Positions 1 to 9,311 are shown, numbered from the stretch's first letter. The stretch is 64,000 bases of DNA from Myxococcales bacterium (GCA_020633335.1 JACKDU010000003.1:434001-498000), one strand, 5' to 3'. Numbers and translations are program-made. The notes: a model not told the origin generated them from the sequence alone.

Positions 1-950
1 AGGCGGCCGTAGAGCGCCTCGTAGAGGGCGACCGCGAAGCTGTACTGGTCGCTGCGCTCGTCCGGCGGGCGCCCTGCGAGCTGCTCCGGCGCCATGTAGG
101 CCGGCGTCCCCATCAGCGCCCCGGTCGCGGTCAGGCGCTCGCCGAGCATCCGCGCGGCGTCCTCGCTCGAGGTCGTCTCGTCGAAGGCCGGCTCGGCGAT
201 CGGCGAGGTCGCGCTCGCGCGGGCGAGGCCGAAGTCGAGGACCTTGACCCGGCCGACGTCGACGCCGGCGTCGACGAGCATGACGTTGTGGGGCTTGAAG
301 TCGCGGTGGATCACGCCGCCGCGGTGGGCCGCCGCGAGCCCGCGGCCCGCCTGGAGGTAGACGCCGACGACCTCTCGCCAGCCCCGCGTGGTCTCCTGCC
401 AGCGGCTCAGGGGGACGCCGCGGACGTACTCCATGGCGACGTAGGTCTGGCCCTCGTGCTCGCCGACCTCGATCACCGAGACCACGTTGGCGTGGACCAC
501 CCGGGCCATCGCCTGGGCCTCGCGGCGGAGGCGGGCCTCGGCGACCCCGCCCATCCCCTCGCTGAGGAGGAGCTTGATCGCCACCTTGCGATCGAGGTCG
601 GGATCGTAGGCCGCGTAGACGACCCCCATGCCCCCCTGGCCGAGGCGATCGAGGAGGAGGTAGCGGCCGATCCTCAGCGGCGCCTGCCGGCGAGGGAAGA
701 GGCGAGAGGCGATCAGATCCTCCATCCGCCGGGCGTCGGCGCCGTCGAGGGTAGGGAAGCCGAGCGGCGGATCGCTGGGCCGCGTGTCGAGGTGGCCGAG
801 CGCGGCCTCGGGGCCGGTCGCCGCCGCCTGGCCGGCCGCTGGATCGGTCGCCTCGCGCTGGTGGGGGGTGAGCGTCGCGGCGACCGCGAAGGCCCGCTGG
901 TCCGCGCCCGCCGGCGCCGCTCGCCCTCGCTCGTCCGCCTCCATCGTCAT
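1..950 (-). CDS. Ser/Thr protein kinase, N-terminal part (runs off left edge)
   Basis: Reading the minus strand from the ATG at 950 gives an open frame to the window edge. The first 95 or so residues are Ala/Pro-rich. A Hanks-type kinase domain follows, with the Gly loop LGQGGMGVVY (about 103-112), the ATP-binding Lys in KVAIKLL (K126), the catalytic loop HRDFKPHN, DFGLARAS, GTPAYMAPEQL and DQYSFAVALYEALYG. All catalytic residues seen are intact. A good Shine-Dalgarno (GAGGTGA) lies 11 nt before the ATG; a second ATG at 944 is possible. It follows the ECF sigma gene by 59 nt on the same strand, so sigma factor and kinase probably form one unit, an arrangement known for phosphorylation-controlled ECF factors. 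The C-terminus is outside the window, so membrane anchoring or sensor domains cannot be judged. Confidence 0.92.
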   Translation of the reverse strand, partial: MTMEADERGRAAPAGADQRAFAVAATLTPHQREATDPAAGQAAATGPEAALGHLDTRPSDPPLGFPTLDGADARRMEDLIASRLFPRRQAPLRIGRYLLLDRLGQGGMGVVYAAYDPDLDRKVAIKLLLSEGMGGVAEARLRREAQAMARVVHANVVSVIEVGEHEGQTYVAMEYVRGVPLSRWQETTRGWREVVGVYLQAGRGLAAAHRGGVIHRDFKPHNVMLVDAGVDVGRVKVLDFGLARASATSPIAEPAFDETTSSEDAARMLGERLTATGALMGTPAYMAPEQLAGRPPDERSDQYSFAVALYEALYGR

Positions 951-1009
951 CGCTGCGCGTCTCACCTCTTGGATGTCGAGCGCCGCCCGAGATCAATTCG
1001 CGGCGGCGC

Positions 1010-1627
1010 TCAGGAGCCGATCACGTCGCGGATCCGACCGGCCCAGGTCTCGATCCCCTCGATCGTGCTCTGCCGGAGATCGGGGGAGGTCGTGAGCTCG
1101 GCGATCACCTCCTCGAGGCGGAGGCGAGCCCGACGGATCTTGGTGCGCACGGTGTTCTCCGGGATCTCGAGCGCGTCGGCGATCTCGCGCGCGCGCATGC
1201 CCTCCCAGTAGTACATCTCGAGGATGATCTGGCCCTCGATCGGGATCCGCCGGAGGCCGCGGAGGAGGAGCTCGACCTCGCGGGCGGCCGCGAAGATCGA
1301 GGTCGGGGTCGGCCGCAGGTCCTCGACCGAGACGACCTCGCCGCCGTCGTGGTCGCGGTCGCGGCGGGCGATGCGGTAGTGGTCGTAGAGGACGTTGCGG
1401 GCGACCCCGAAGAGGAAGGCCCGAAAGCCGGTCTCGCCGCGGATCCGCGCGCGCGCCTCGAGGCACCCGAGGAAGGTCCGCTGGACCAGATCGGGGGCCT
1501 GGGGTCCGGCCTTGTTGTGGAAGAAGCGGAGGACCGCGCGGTAGTGCCGACGAAAGAGGCGCTCGCCCGCGACGTCGTCGCCGCCCTGCCACGCCTTGAG
1601 GAGCTCGAGGTCGTCGTCGCGGTCCAC
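1010..1627 (-). CDS. ECF sigma factor next to a Ser/Thr kinase
   Basis: A 205-aa sigma-70 family protein of ECF size. Region 2 spans about residues 20-85 (RAFLFGVARNVLYDHYR) and region 4 about 110-165, with the helix-turn-helix IADALEIPENTVRTKIRRAR. In region 2.2 the usual acidic D-x-E-D-L-V-Q-E pattern reads QAPDLVQRTF: two acidic residues are lost, the Glu after Gln is Arg50, and Thr51 follows. Sigma factors activated by phosphorylation (EcfP of Vibrio, ECF43 type) lack acidic residues in this region and have a partner kinase gene, as here. The start is GTG; TATACT ends 6 nt before it and there is no Shine-Dalgarno. About 34 residues follow region 4 and have no recognised function. The sigma assignment is secure; the kinase control is inference. 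Confidence 0.93.
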   Translation of the reverse strand: MDRDDDLELLKAWQGGDDVAGERLFRRHYRAVLRFFHNKAGPQAPDLVQRTFLGCLEARARIRGETGFRAFLFGVARNVLYDHYRIARRDRDHDGGEVVSVEDLRPTPTSIFAAAREVELLLRGLRRIPIEGQIILEMYYWEGMRAREIADALEIPENTVRTKIRRARLRLEEVIAELTTSPDLRQSTIEGIETWAGRIRDVIGS

Positions 1628-1633
1628 CGCCGG

Positions 1634-1639
1634 AGTATA
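1634..1639 (-). promoter_or_regulatory. -10-like hexamer TATACT for the ECF sigma gene
   Basis: TATACT lies 6 nt upstream of the GTG start at 1627, a spacing that would place the transcript start at or next to the start codon. It matches the TATAAT consensus at 5 of 6 positions. No convincing -35 is seen. Confidence 0.5.
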
Positions 1640-1774
1640 TCGAGCGTCTGCGGCCGGGTGACGGGCGTCCCCGCGCCCTGAAAAAAAATCTCGCGGCCTG
1701 GTGAATTGATGTCGGTGCTGGGTCTACTCGGTATGTCGTGAGGCGCCGAGCTGGGGCGCCGCCTGGAGCTGATC

Positions 1775-2815
1775 ATGAAGACGACGACCCGCCGCATCCC
1801 TGGAGCTCGATCCCTCTCCACGATCCTTGGCCTCAGCCTCGCGTTCGCGCTCGCCTGCGACCCCGACGGGGGCCCCGAGGGGGCGCTCGTCCCCCGCGAC
1901 GGCCCGGGCTCGGGCGGTCCCTGGCAGAACACCAACGTCATCGACACCGCCGAGGTCGACGCGATCGACACCCAGGGGCTCGCGCTCGACGGGGTCACCC
2001 TGCAAAACGTCATCGTGATGCTCAGCGGCGGGCCGGCGACGATCGACCCGGGCTCGCTCGCGGTCGTCGACGGGACCGTGCGGGCGACGGTGGGCGGCGC
2101 GTCGGTGAGCGGCAAGGGCTTCACCGGCTCGGTCTGGATCTTCGACGCGAGCGGGACGCCGCTCACGGCGACCCTGACGACGGTCGAGACCAGCGACGAC
2201 GCCGGCCTCTGGGATCCGATCACCCCCGATGAGCTCCTCAAGCTCGATCCGGACCGTCTAGTCTACACCTTCACCTACGACATCGGCTCGGGCCCGCTGG
2301 CGACCTGCGCGGAGGACTCGGCCGCCGGCGCGCGGGCGGTGCTTTACGGTGACCTCACCGTCAACACCCTGAGCGGCGACATCACCAGCCGGCCGAACAC
2401 GATCTACTTCGGCTGCATCTCGGGCGCGGTCGGCAAGGCGGCGCTCCACGGCTACGCCCCCGACAGCCCCTCGGAGCCGAGCGTCAGCCTCGACATGTTC
2501 GAGACCGCGGTGCGGGCGGTGCGGGCCGACTACTGCGGCGACGGCACCTCGTACACCAACGTCGGCAACCGCCTGACCTACAAGGATCGCGAGGGGATCA
2601 ACACCCACACCGAGGCCTCCTACACCACCGAGGCGCTCTGGAACGAGGGTGGGGGAGCGCGCTGCGTCAATCGTCGCCGTGACACCGGCGCGACGCTCCT
2701 CGCCCCGCTCGCCTGCGCCGGCGGGTCCGTCCCGCTCTGCGGCACCGAGGCGAATGTCTCGAGCCGCTGGACCAGCGGCACCGGCGAGCTCTGGACCAAG
2801 ATCCCGCCGCTCTGA
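1775..2815 (+). CDS. ADYC-domain lipoprotein
   Basis: A 346-aa protein with a lipoprotein signal (hydrophobic 14-27, Cys at 28 in LAFALAC). After a short Gly/Pro-rich spacer comes a beta-rich region, and around residues 251-254 the motif ADYC in VRADYCGDGTSYT, the hallmark of the ADYC domain found almost only in myxobacteria and relatives. Further Cys residues (CAEDS, FGCIS, ARCVN, LACAG, LCGTE) suggest disulfides in an exported protein. It is monocistronic and followed by a strong hairpin. The molecular function of ADYC proteins is not known to me; a surface or secreted role is inferred only from the signal. Poly-A (1681-1689) lies about 90 nt upstream. Confidence 0.85.
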   Translation: MKTTTRRIPGARSLSTILGLSLAFALACDPDGGPEGALVPRDGPGSGGPWQNTNVIDTAEVDAIDTQGLALDGVTLQNVIVMLSGGPATIDPGSLAVVDGTVRATVGGASVSGKGFTGSVWIFDASGTPLTATLTTVETSDDAGLWDPITPDELLKLDPDRLVYTFTYDIGSGPLATCAEDSAAGARAVLYGDLTVNTLSGDITSRPNTIYFGCISGAVGKAALHGYAPDSPSEPSVSLDMFETAVRAVRADYCGDGTSYTNVGNRLTYKDREGINTHTEASYTTEALWNEGGGARCVNRRRDTGATLLAPLACAGGSVPLCGTEANVSSRWTSGTGELWTKIPPL

Positions 2816-2840
2816 TCGTCGCCGTCGGATCGTCGTCGTC

Positions 2841-2882
2841 AGAGCCCCCGGGGCCGGACGCGGAGCCGGCCGGGGGGCTCTT
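2841..2882. terminator. hairpin between convergent genes
   Basis: AGAGCCCCC (from 2841) pairs with GGGGGCTCT (ending 2881), and inside it GGCCGG pairs with CCGGCC. The hairpin sits between the end of the ADYC gene (2815) and the end of the convergent thioredoxin gene (2902), so it could serve both. There is only a TT tail on the plus side. Confidence 0.7.
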
Positions 2883-2901
2883 CCCGCGCGCCGCCGTGGC
2901 C

Positions 2902-3432
2902 TCAGCCGGGCGCGGGCGCGTCGAGGGCCGCCCGCAGCTCGCTCGCGACCTCGGGATCGTCGTCGGGGATCAGGCCGTCGCGGCGCCAGCGGATCGCCCC
3001 GTCGCGGCCGATGATGAAGGTCGTCGGGTAGCCGACGACCTTGAGCTTGGGGACGATCGTGCTCTCGGGATCGAGGACGATCGGGTAGGTGACCCGCTTG
3101 TCGCGGACCAGGCGGCGGACCTCGGGGTGGGCCCGCTTGGCGTCGATGCTGACGCCTATGACCATGAGCCCCTCGCGGCCATGCTGGTTGTAGAGGCGGT
3201 TGAGGGTCGGCAGCTCCTCCTTGCAGGGCTCGCACCAGCTCGCCCAGATGTTGAGGAGGACGACCTTGCCGCGGAGCTCGCGGAGGTCGATCGTCTCGCC
3301 GCGGAGATCCTCGCCGCGGAAGGCCGGGACCAGGTCGCTCGGCTCGGCGGCCGCTGGCCCGCCCGCGTCGGCGCAGGCGAGGAGCGGGGCGGTGGCGAGG
3401 GCGACGGCGAGGACCAGGGGGCGGCGTGGCAT
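2902..3432 (-). CDS. TlpA/ResA-type thiol-disulfide lipoprotein
   Basis: A 176-aa protein with a lipobox (Cys20 in APLLAC) and a thioredoxin fold of the AhpC/TSA-TlpA group: WASWCEPC (Cys67 and Cys70) and the cis-Pro segment GYPTTFIIG. The active-site dipeptide Glu-Pro is typical of ResA/CcmG/TlpA reductases, which act on periplasmic substrates such as apocytochromes or copper-site proteins. The gene starts 9 nt after the stop of an ECF sigma gene on the same strand, so the two are almost certainly cotranscribed. The acidic residue in the CxxC and the lipid anchor predict a membrane-bound extracytoplasmic reductase. The substrate is unknown. Confidence 0.9.
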   Translation of the reverse strand: MPRRPLVLAVALATAPLLACADAGGPAAAEPSDLVPAFRGEDLRGETIDLRELRGKVVLLNIWASWCEPCKEELPTLNRLYNQHGREGLMVIGVSIDAKRAHPEVRRLVRDKRVTYPIVLDPESTIVPKLKVVGYPTTFIIGRDGAIRWRRDGLIPDDDPEVASELRAALDAPAPG

Positions 3433-3441
3433 GGGCAGCGA

Positions 3442-4005
<564 letters not shown>

Positions 4006-4106
4006 GCCTGGCTTTAGAAGCAAGCGGCACGCCTCGGAGAAAGATCAGTGATCACGACGCGTTGTTGGAGATGCGCGGGGCCGCCCGCGATCAATGCGAC
4101 AAAATC

Positions 4107-4123
4107 AAAATCGTCGCGATTTT
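4107..4123. terminator. short hairpin AAAATCG/CGATTTT
   Basis: A perfect 7-bp stem with loop TCG, in an AT-rich patch unlike the surroundings. On the minus strand it is followed by GATTTTG, so it can end transcription of the HEAT-repeat gene that stops at 4146. The same AT-rich patch could also hold the sigma-gene promoter. Confidence 0.55.
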
Positions 4124-4145
4124 TACGAACATCGACCGCGCCGGC

Positions 4146-6077
4146 TCACTCGAGCCACTCGCTGCTCTCGCGGCCGCCGAGCGCCGGCGCCTCGACCGCC
4201 GCGAGCCCGGGGGCGGGGAGGAGGGCCCAGGTCAGGCCGCCGCCGCTCAGGGCCGGGACCAGGAGGGGACCCTGCGGGCCCTCGACCGCCATCCAGCCGT
4301 CCTCGCCGGCGGTGTCGGCCTGCCGTCGAGCGAGCGCGGGCGGCTCGCTCGTCGACGGCGTCGCCTCGCCGGCCCAGGCGGCGATCGCCCGGACCCGGCC
4401 GTCCTCGTCGTCCAGCGACATCAGCGCGAGGCGCGCGGTGATCGGCGACTTGAGCCGCGCCGGGCGGAGCTTGAGCGCGAGGGCGGCGGCCGCCCGCACC
4501 CGCGGCGAGGGATCGCCGAGGAGCGCGTCGAGGAGGGGGAGGGCCTCCGGATCGCCGGCCCGGGCGAGGGCGACGGCGCTGCGGATCCCCGCGCTCGAGT
4601 CGCCGGCGAGGTGATCGAGGGCGTCGCCGAGGCGAGCCAGCGCGCGGGCAGGCGCCCGACCGAGGGCGGCGATCGCCAGGCCGCGGAGGTCGATCGGCAG
4701 GCCGGGATCCTCGGCGATCGCCTGCACGCGGGCCCAGAGGAGGAGGTCGCGGGGCGGTCCGGGCATCCGCGCGAGGGCGAGGAGCCAGGGGCGGGCGCCG
4801 CCCGGCTCGACCCGAGCGAGGGCGCCGCCGATCGCCGCGCCGAGCCACCCCGGGGCGCGCTCGGCGAGGGCGGCGGCGGCGAGGAGGCGCTCGTCCATGC
4901 GGCCGCGATCGAGGGCGCGCTCCCAGCCCCGGCGATCGTCGTCGGCCGGCGTCCGGACCTGCGGGGGAGGGGCCGCGCTCGGCAGGCGGCGGGCGGCGAG
5001 GAGGCGCTCGAGCTCGATGGCCACCTCGGGCTCGACCCCGCGGGCGAGCGCCCCCTCGATCGCCGCGACCGCCTGGTCGCCGAGGCGGAGGAGCGCGTCG
5101 AGGGCGTTGTCCAGGAGCGAGGGCTCGCGGAGCCGGAGGAGGAGGCCGTCCAGGAGCGCCGGGCTGACGCTCGCGCGGCCGCCGATCGCCTGGGCGATCG
5201 TCTTCGAGGTGAGCCCGCGGGGCGGCGCGTCGAGGAGATCGAGGAGGCGGCGATCGACCTCCTCGCCGGGGTGGCGGGCGAGACCGTCGAGGAGCGCGCG
5301 GGCGACGAAGACCTCGTCGCCCCGCTCGATCGCCCGGATCAGGGTGGGCAGCGCCCGCGGGTCGTCGAGCATCCCGAGCGCCTCGGCGGCGTCGCGGCGG
5401 ACCTGCGGGTCGGGGTCATCGAGCATCCGGGTGAGGACGAGGGTCGCCTCGCTCGCGCCGAGGAGGCCGAGCGCGCCGGCGACCGCTCGCCGGACCTCGG
5501 GCGCGGGGTCCGCGAGCTTGGCGACCAGGGCGGCGCGCACCCGCGGGCCCTCGGCGTCGGGGAGGACGGTCGCGCCGAGGAGGCGGGCGGCCTCGACCCG
5601 GAGGATCTCGGCGGGGTCGCGGAGGGCCGCGAGGATCAGATCGACGTGGGCCGCGGTCGGCTCGAGGAGGATCACCCGCAGCGCGTAGAGGCGGCTCGAG
5701 AGGTCGGTGCCGCCGCCCCGCCAGATCGTCCGCGCCGGCGCCACGCAGGCCTTGATCTCCCGCCGCGAGCAGGCCTGGAGGGCCTCCCGGCGGAGCGCCG
5801 GCGAGGGGTCGATGAGGGCGTCGAGGATCACCTTCTCGACCAGCGGCGTGGCGAAGGGCCGGAGGTTCTGGAGCGCCTCGAGGCGCTGGCTCTCGGGGAT
5901 CGGCTCGTCGCCGGCGGCGATCAGGGGCTCGGCCGCCCGCGTGATCTCGGTCGGCCACACCGGCCAGCGCTCGCCCTCGGGCTCGACGCTGACGCGCTCG
6001 GCGCTCACGCGGCCGGGCGCGAGGAGGGCGAAGGCGACGAGCGCGAGGAGCGACGCGCGGAGGGGAGGGGAGCGCAC
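4146..6077 (-). CDS. exported HEAT-repeat protein
   Basis: From the GTG at 6077 this is a 643-aa protein that begins with a clean signal peptide (hydrophobic LLALVAFALLAPGRVSA). The frame is open further upstream, to an ATG at 6176 inside the preceding gene, but only the GTG start puts the signal at the N-terminus, and it has TAGCCT 7 nt before it. From about residue 50 to 610 it is a run of roughly 30-residue alpha-helical HEAT/PBS-lyase-like repeats (for example DPAPEVRRAVAGALGLLGA, DPDPQVRRDAAEALGMLDD, SPRVRAAAALALKL). Such repeats form protein-binding solenoids. It lies just downstream of a membrane protein with the same kind of repeats, so the two may work together outside the cytoplasm. 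No catalytic motif is seen. Confidence 0.85.
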   Translation of the reverse strand: MRSPPLRASLLALVAFALLAPGRVSAERVSVEPEGERWPVWPTEITRAAEPLIAAGDEPIPESQRLEALQNLRPFATPLVEKVILDALIDPSPALRREALQACSRREIKACVAPARTIWRGGGTDLSSRLYALRVILLEPTAAHVDLILAALRDPAEILRVEAARLLGATVLPDAEGPRVRAALVAKLADPAPEVRRAVAGALGLLGASEATLVLTRMLDDPDPQVRRDAAEALGMLDDPRALPTLIRAIERGDEVFVARALLDGLARHPGEEVDRRLLDLLDAPPRGLTSKTIAQAIGGRASVSPALLDGLLLRLREPSLLDNALDALLRLGDQAVAAIEGALARGVEPEVAIELERLLAARRLPSAAPPPQVRTPADDDRRGWERALDRGRMDERLLAAAALAERAPGWLGAAIGGALARVEPGGARPWLLALARMPGPPRDLLLWARVQAIAEDPGLPIDLRGLAIAALGRAPARALARLGDALDHLAGDSSAGIRSAVALARAGDPEALPLLDALLGDPSPRVRAAAALALKLRPARLKSPITARLALMSLDDEDGRVRAIAAWAGEATPSTSEPPALARRQADTAGEDGWMAVEGPQGPLLVPALSGGGLTWALLPAPGLAAVEAPALGGRESSEWLE

Positions 6078-6084
6078 CGGGTAG

Positions 6085-6090
6085 AGGCTA
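6085..6090 (-). promoter_or_regulatory. -10-like hexamer TAGCCT supporting the GTG start at 6077
   Basis: It ends 7 nt before the GTG that begins the signal-peptide form of the HEAT protein and lies in the short gap after the upstream gene's stop, so the second HEAT gene may have its own promoter. Confidence 0.45.
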
Positions 6091-6126
6091 GCAAAGGGGG
6101 CGGGGTCCTGGCGAAGCCTGGCGGCC

Positions 6127-7542
6127 TCACTCGCCGCTCCCACCGACCGGCGGCAGCGGCTTGACGATCGTGTCATCCCGCCCGCCGCGAACCCCGTCGA
6201 GGAGCGACGCGGCCCGCGACTTCTTGAGGCTCCCCTCCTCGGACTCGCCGACCACCCGCTCGAGCCAGGGCTCGACCTCGGCGCGGAGCTCCTTGTCGCT
6301 CGCGCGGACCGCCCCCATCGTGTGGAGGAGCTTCATCTCGTAGGTGTCGACCGGCTCGAGGAGGCGATCCTCGTCGCCGCCGGCGCCGTCGGGGCGGAGG
6401 GTGATGTCGATGAGCGGGCAATCCTGCTCCCGCTCCTCCTTCGTGGCGAGGTCGTGGGCGTGCATGAGCGCGCGGTTGGAGGCCTCGTCGCTGGTGATGC
6501 TGAGGGCGTGGACGATCGCGCAGCGGACCGCGAAGGGGGCCGCCGGCAGGCGATCTTCGAGGATCTTGACGACCGCGCGGCCGCCCTTCTCGTCGCGGTG
6601 CTGGGCGAGCGCCCAGGCGGCGAGGCGCTGGCTCTCGACGTCGCCGCGGGCGAGCACCGCCTCGAGCGAGGGGACCGCGTCCATGCTCTGGACCCAGCCG
6701 GCGGCGTAGAGGAGGCGGGGATCGATCGGCGCCTCGGGGGTCGCGGCCGCCAGCGCGGCGTCGATCTCGGCGGCGAGGAGCTTGGCCGAGGGGCGGTACT
6801 GGAGGCGGGCGAGGGCGATGATCGCCTCGCGCTTGATCCGCGGATCGGGGCCGCGGGTCGCGGCCATCAGCGCCTCGTAGATCCCGCCGCGCTGGCGCCC
6901 GGGGAGGTCGCGGAAGCGGCCGAGCGCCCAGGCGGCCCAGACCGCCTCCTCACCGCCGCGATCGAGCTGGCGGATCAGCACCCGCGGGATCAGCGTGCGG
7001 TCGTTCGGCGCCCGGCGGATCGAGAGCTCGGCGATCGCCTGGAGGCGCCGCGGCTGGCCCTCGACGTCGTCGCCGCGGAGGTTGGCGATGTGGATCCCGA
7101 GGGTCCGCCAGTAGAAGTTGAAGCCGCCGTTGACGACGTTGAAGAGGAAGTAGGTGGCGAGCCCGCTGGCGACCAGGAGCACCGGGAAGGAGAGGGAGGA
7201 GCGCTGGAGGCTGGCGGCGACCGTGTTGACGTCGTCGCTCGGGCGGACGGTCTCGGCGGTCTTCCCCTGGAGGTGGGTGAGGCGGAAGGAGCCCTTGAAG
7301 AGGACCTCGTCGAGCCAGAGCGCGTCGACGATCACCGCGATCCCCATCGCCGCGTAGTAGGCGACGAAGAGCCAGGTCTCGGTGCTCTGCTCGGCCGGGA
7401 CCATCCGGATCCGGCCGGCCGCCCACACCGAGGTCAGGATCCCGGCGAGGTTGGCGATCACCAGCGCGACCCAGAGCTTGAGCGCGGGGGCGACCCGCCG
7501 ACGGCGGGGGGCGTAGCCTTTCGGGAGCGCGGGACCGGACAT
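6127..7542 (-). CDS. membrane protein with HEAT-like repeats
   Basis: A 471-aa protein. Transmembrane helices are visible near the N-terminus (LWVALVIANLAGILTSVWAA; then FVAYYAAMGIAVIVDALWL) and at about residues 120-140 (FPVLLVASGLATYFLFNVV). The rest is soluble and contains HEAT-like helical repeats (EEAVWAAWALGRFRDLPG, DPRIKREAIIALARLQY, ESQRLAAWALAQH). The start at 7542 (MSGPALPKGY) is preferred over 7554 because TATGAC sits 7 nt before it. It is transcribed away from the VanW gene and is followed after 49 nt by the exported HEAT-repeat protein, with which it probably forms a unit. No enzymatic motif is recognised. Confidence 0.8.
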   Translation of the reverse strand: MSGPALPKGYAPRRRRVAPALKLWVALVIANLAGILTSVWAAGRIRMVPAEQSTETWLFVAYYAAMGIAVIVDALWLDEVLFKGSFRLTHLQGKTAETVRPSDDVNTVAASLQRSSLSFPVLLVASGLATYFLFNVVNGGFNFYWRTLGIHIANLRGDDVEGQPRRLQAIAELSIRRAPNDRTLIPRVLIRQLDRGGEEAVWAAWALGRFRDLPGRQRGGIYEALMAATRGPDPRIKREAIIALARLQYRPSAKLLAAEIDAALAAATPEAPIDPRLLYAAGWVQSMDAVPSLEAVLARGDVESQRLAAWALAQHRDEKGGRAVVKILEDRLPAAPFAVRCAIVHALSITSDEASNRALMHAHDLATKEEREQDCPLIDITLRPDGAGGDEDRLLEPVDTYEMKLLHTMGAVRASDKELRAEVEPWLERVVGESEEGSLKKSRAASLLDGVRGGRDDTIVKPLPPVGGSGE

Positions 7543-7549
7543 GCGGGAA

Positions 7550-7555
7550 GTCATA
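7550..7555 (-). promoter_or_regulatory. -10-like TATGAC before the start at 7542
   Basis: It lies 7 nt before the second in-frame ATG of the membrane HEAT gene. Its overlap with the first ATG argues for initiation at 7542. Confidence 0.35.
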
Positions 7556-7633
7556 CCCCGGAAGGACCGCCGGCGGGGGCCAGGGTTCCCCGCCCAGGTT
7601 CGCCGATTTTTTGGCGGCCGCGATCCACCTGGC

Positions 7634-7639
7634 TAGCGT
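7634..7639 (+). promoter_or_regulatory. -10-like TAGCGT for the VanW gene
   Basis: It lies 10 nt before the ATG at 7650, in the intergenic region shared with the divergent membrane HEAT gene. A T6 tract (7606-7611) lies just upstream. Confidence 0.4.
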
Positions 7640-7649
7640 GCCCGCGAGT

Positions 7650-9308
7650 ATGCGCGAGACCGGCAGAGTCCAGGAGCGGGCGGTCCGGAGGAGGCGACCC
7701 GGGCGGGTCCTTCTCGGCGGGCCGATCGTCGCCGACGAGGCGCCGGAGGTCGCGTCCGCCGAGGCGGCCGCGCCCGAGGTCGCCGCCGAGCCCGAGGCCG
7801 CCGCTTCAGAGGCCTCCGCGCGCGCCGCCGCGCCTCGGGCCGCTGCCGCGCCGACGCGCCGGCGGCCCCTCGCTCGAGCCTTCGCGGCCGCCGAGGCGCT
7901 GGCGATGGTCGCCGGCGGCGTCGCCGCGCTGGTCATCCTCGCCGGCCACCAGACGGCCGCTCAGGACGACGCCCGTGCGCTCCCCGGGATCCGCCTCGGC
8001 GGCCAGGAGGTCGGCGGCAAGACGGCCGACGAGCTCGCGGCGATCGCCGCCGAGGTCGCCGACGCCGGCCTCGGCCGCCCCCTCGAGCTCCGCGCCGGCG
8101 AGGCGAGCACGATGACCACCGCCCGCGAGCTCGGCGCCCTCCCGAGCCCCGAGGCGGCGATCGCCGCCGCCCTCGAGGTCGGCCGCAGCGGCGATCTCCT
8201 CACCGACATCCAGGCCCGCGCGGCCGCTGAGCGCGGCGACATCGACGTCGACGTTGGCTACCGCTTCGACGAGAAGGCGGCGCTCGCCCGCCTCCTCGAG
8301 CTCGCGCCGGCGGTCGAGCGCCCCTCGCTGCCGACCCGCTTCGACTTCGCCGAGCGCAAGGTGATCCCGGCCTCGCGCGGGACCTCGCTCCTCGCCTTCG
8401 ACTCGCTCTCGACCGTCGCCGTCGGCCTCGCCTCCGGGGCCAAGCGGATCGACCTGGTGGTCCAGGAGCGGGCGCCGGTCGACGATCCGCTCGCCGAGAT
8501 CGCCGAGACCCTCGACATCCACGAGGTCCTCGGCACCTTCTCGACCCCCTACCACAACGACCTCGCCCACGCCGATCGCACCCACAACATCAAGCTCGGG
8601 GCGCTCGCGCTCGACGGCCACGTCCTGATGCCGGGGGAGACGATGTCCTTCAACGAGGTCGTCGGCGAGCGGAGCGACTCGGCGGGCTTCCGCTACGCCC
8701 CCGGGATCACCGCCGGCGAGCTCGTCGACACCGTCGGCGGCGGCACCTGCCAGGTCTCGTCGACCCTCTACGGCGCCGCCTTCTTCTCGGGCCTCGAGCT
8801 GGTCCACGCCCGCCCCCACAGCCGGCCGAGCTCCTACGTCGACATGGGCCTCGACTCGACCGTGGTCGACGGGATGATCGACATGAAGCTCCGCAACCCC
8901 TACGACTTCCCGGTCGTCCTCCACACGACGGTCTCCGGCGGCGAGGTCGTGGTCGAGGTGCTCGGGGCCAAGCGCCCCTACAAGGTCGCCTTCGAGCGCG
9001 AGATCACCGAGGTGCTCCCCTACACCAGCGTCGTCCGCGACGACGGCCACCTCCGCAGCGGCGCGACCGCGGTCGCCCAGCAGGGCAAGCGGGGCTTCAA
9101 GGTGATCCGCCGGCGCAAGCTCTACGCCGCCGAGGGGCCGACCAACGGCGAGGCCGCGGTCCCGCTCAAGACCGAGGAGTGGGAGCTCTACTACCCGCCG
9201 ACCACCGAGATCGTCCGCCGCGGCTCGAACCCCGCCGGCGAGCTCCCGGAGGGGGCGCCGCCGCCGAAGCTCCGGGATCCCGCGCACTCGCTGCGGATCG
9301 TCAAGTAG
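7650..9308 (+). CDS. VanW-family membrane-anchored envelope protein
   Basis: A 552-aa protein. An Ala/Glu-rich N-terminus (about 85 residues) precedes one transmembrane helix (LAMVAGGVAALVILAG). Residues of about 110-280 resemble the peptidoglycan-binding domains (PG_binding_4) that normally precede VanW. The VanW domain itself occupies about 300-450: TFSTPYHNDLAHADRTHNI, VLMPGETMSFNEVVGERS, GGGTCQVSSTLYGAAF, HSRPSSYVDMGLDSTV. VanW proteins are linked to cell-wall biology, though their biochemical activity is not settled. The start at 7650 is chosen from the ATG next to a -10-like hexamer; a GTG at 7638 is an alternative. It is divergent from the HEAT pair and followed by an unusual inverted-repeat region. 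Confidence 0.9.
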   Translation: MRETGRVQERAVRRRRPGRVLLGGPIVADEAPEVASAEAAAPEVAAEPEAAASEASARAAAPRAAAAPTRRRPLARAFAAAEALAMVAGGVAALVILAGHQTAAQDDARALPGIRLGGQEVGGKTADELAAIAAEVADAGLGRPLELRAGEASTMTTARELGALPSPEAAIAAALEVGRSGDLLTDIQARAAAERGDIDVDVGYRFDEKAALARLLELAPAVERPSLPTRFDFAERKVIPASRGTSLLAFDSLSTVAVGLASGAKRIDLVVQERAPVDDPLAEIAETLDIHEVLGTFSTPYHNDLAHADRTHNIKLGALALDGHVLMPGETMSFNEVVGERSDSAGFRYAPGITAGELVDTVGGGTCQVSSTLYGAAFFSGLELVHARPHSRPSSYVDMGLDSTVVDGMIDMKLRNPYDFPVVLHTTVSGGEVVVEVLGAKRPYKVAFEREITEVLPYTSVVRDDGHLRSGATAVAQQGKRGFKVIRRRKLYAAEGPTNGEAAVPLKTEEWELYYPPTTEIVRRGSNPAGELPEGAPPPKLRDPAHSLRIVK

Positions 9309-9311
9309 CCA

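Noticed and set aside
1105..2241. 378-aa minus-strand frame across the ECF gene and ADYC gene
   Set aside because: It overlaps two supported genes and has Ser/Arg-rich shadow composition.
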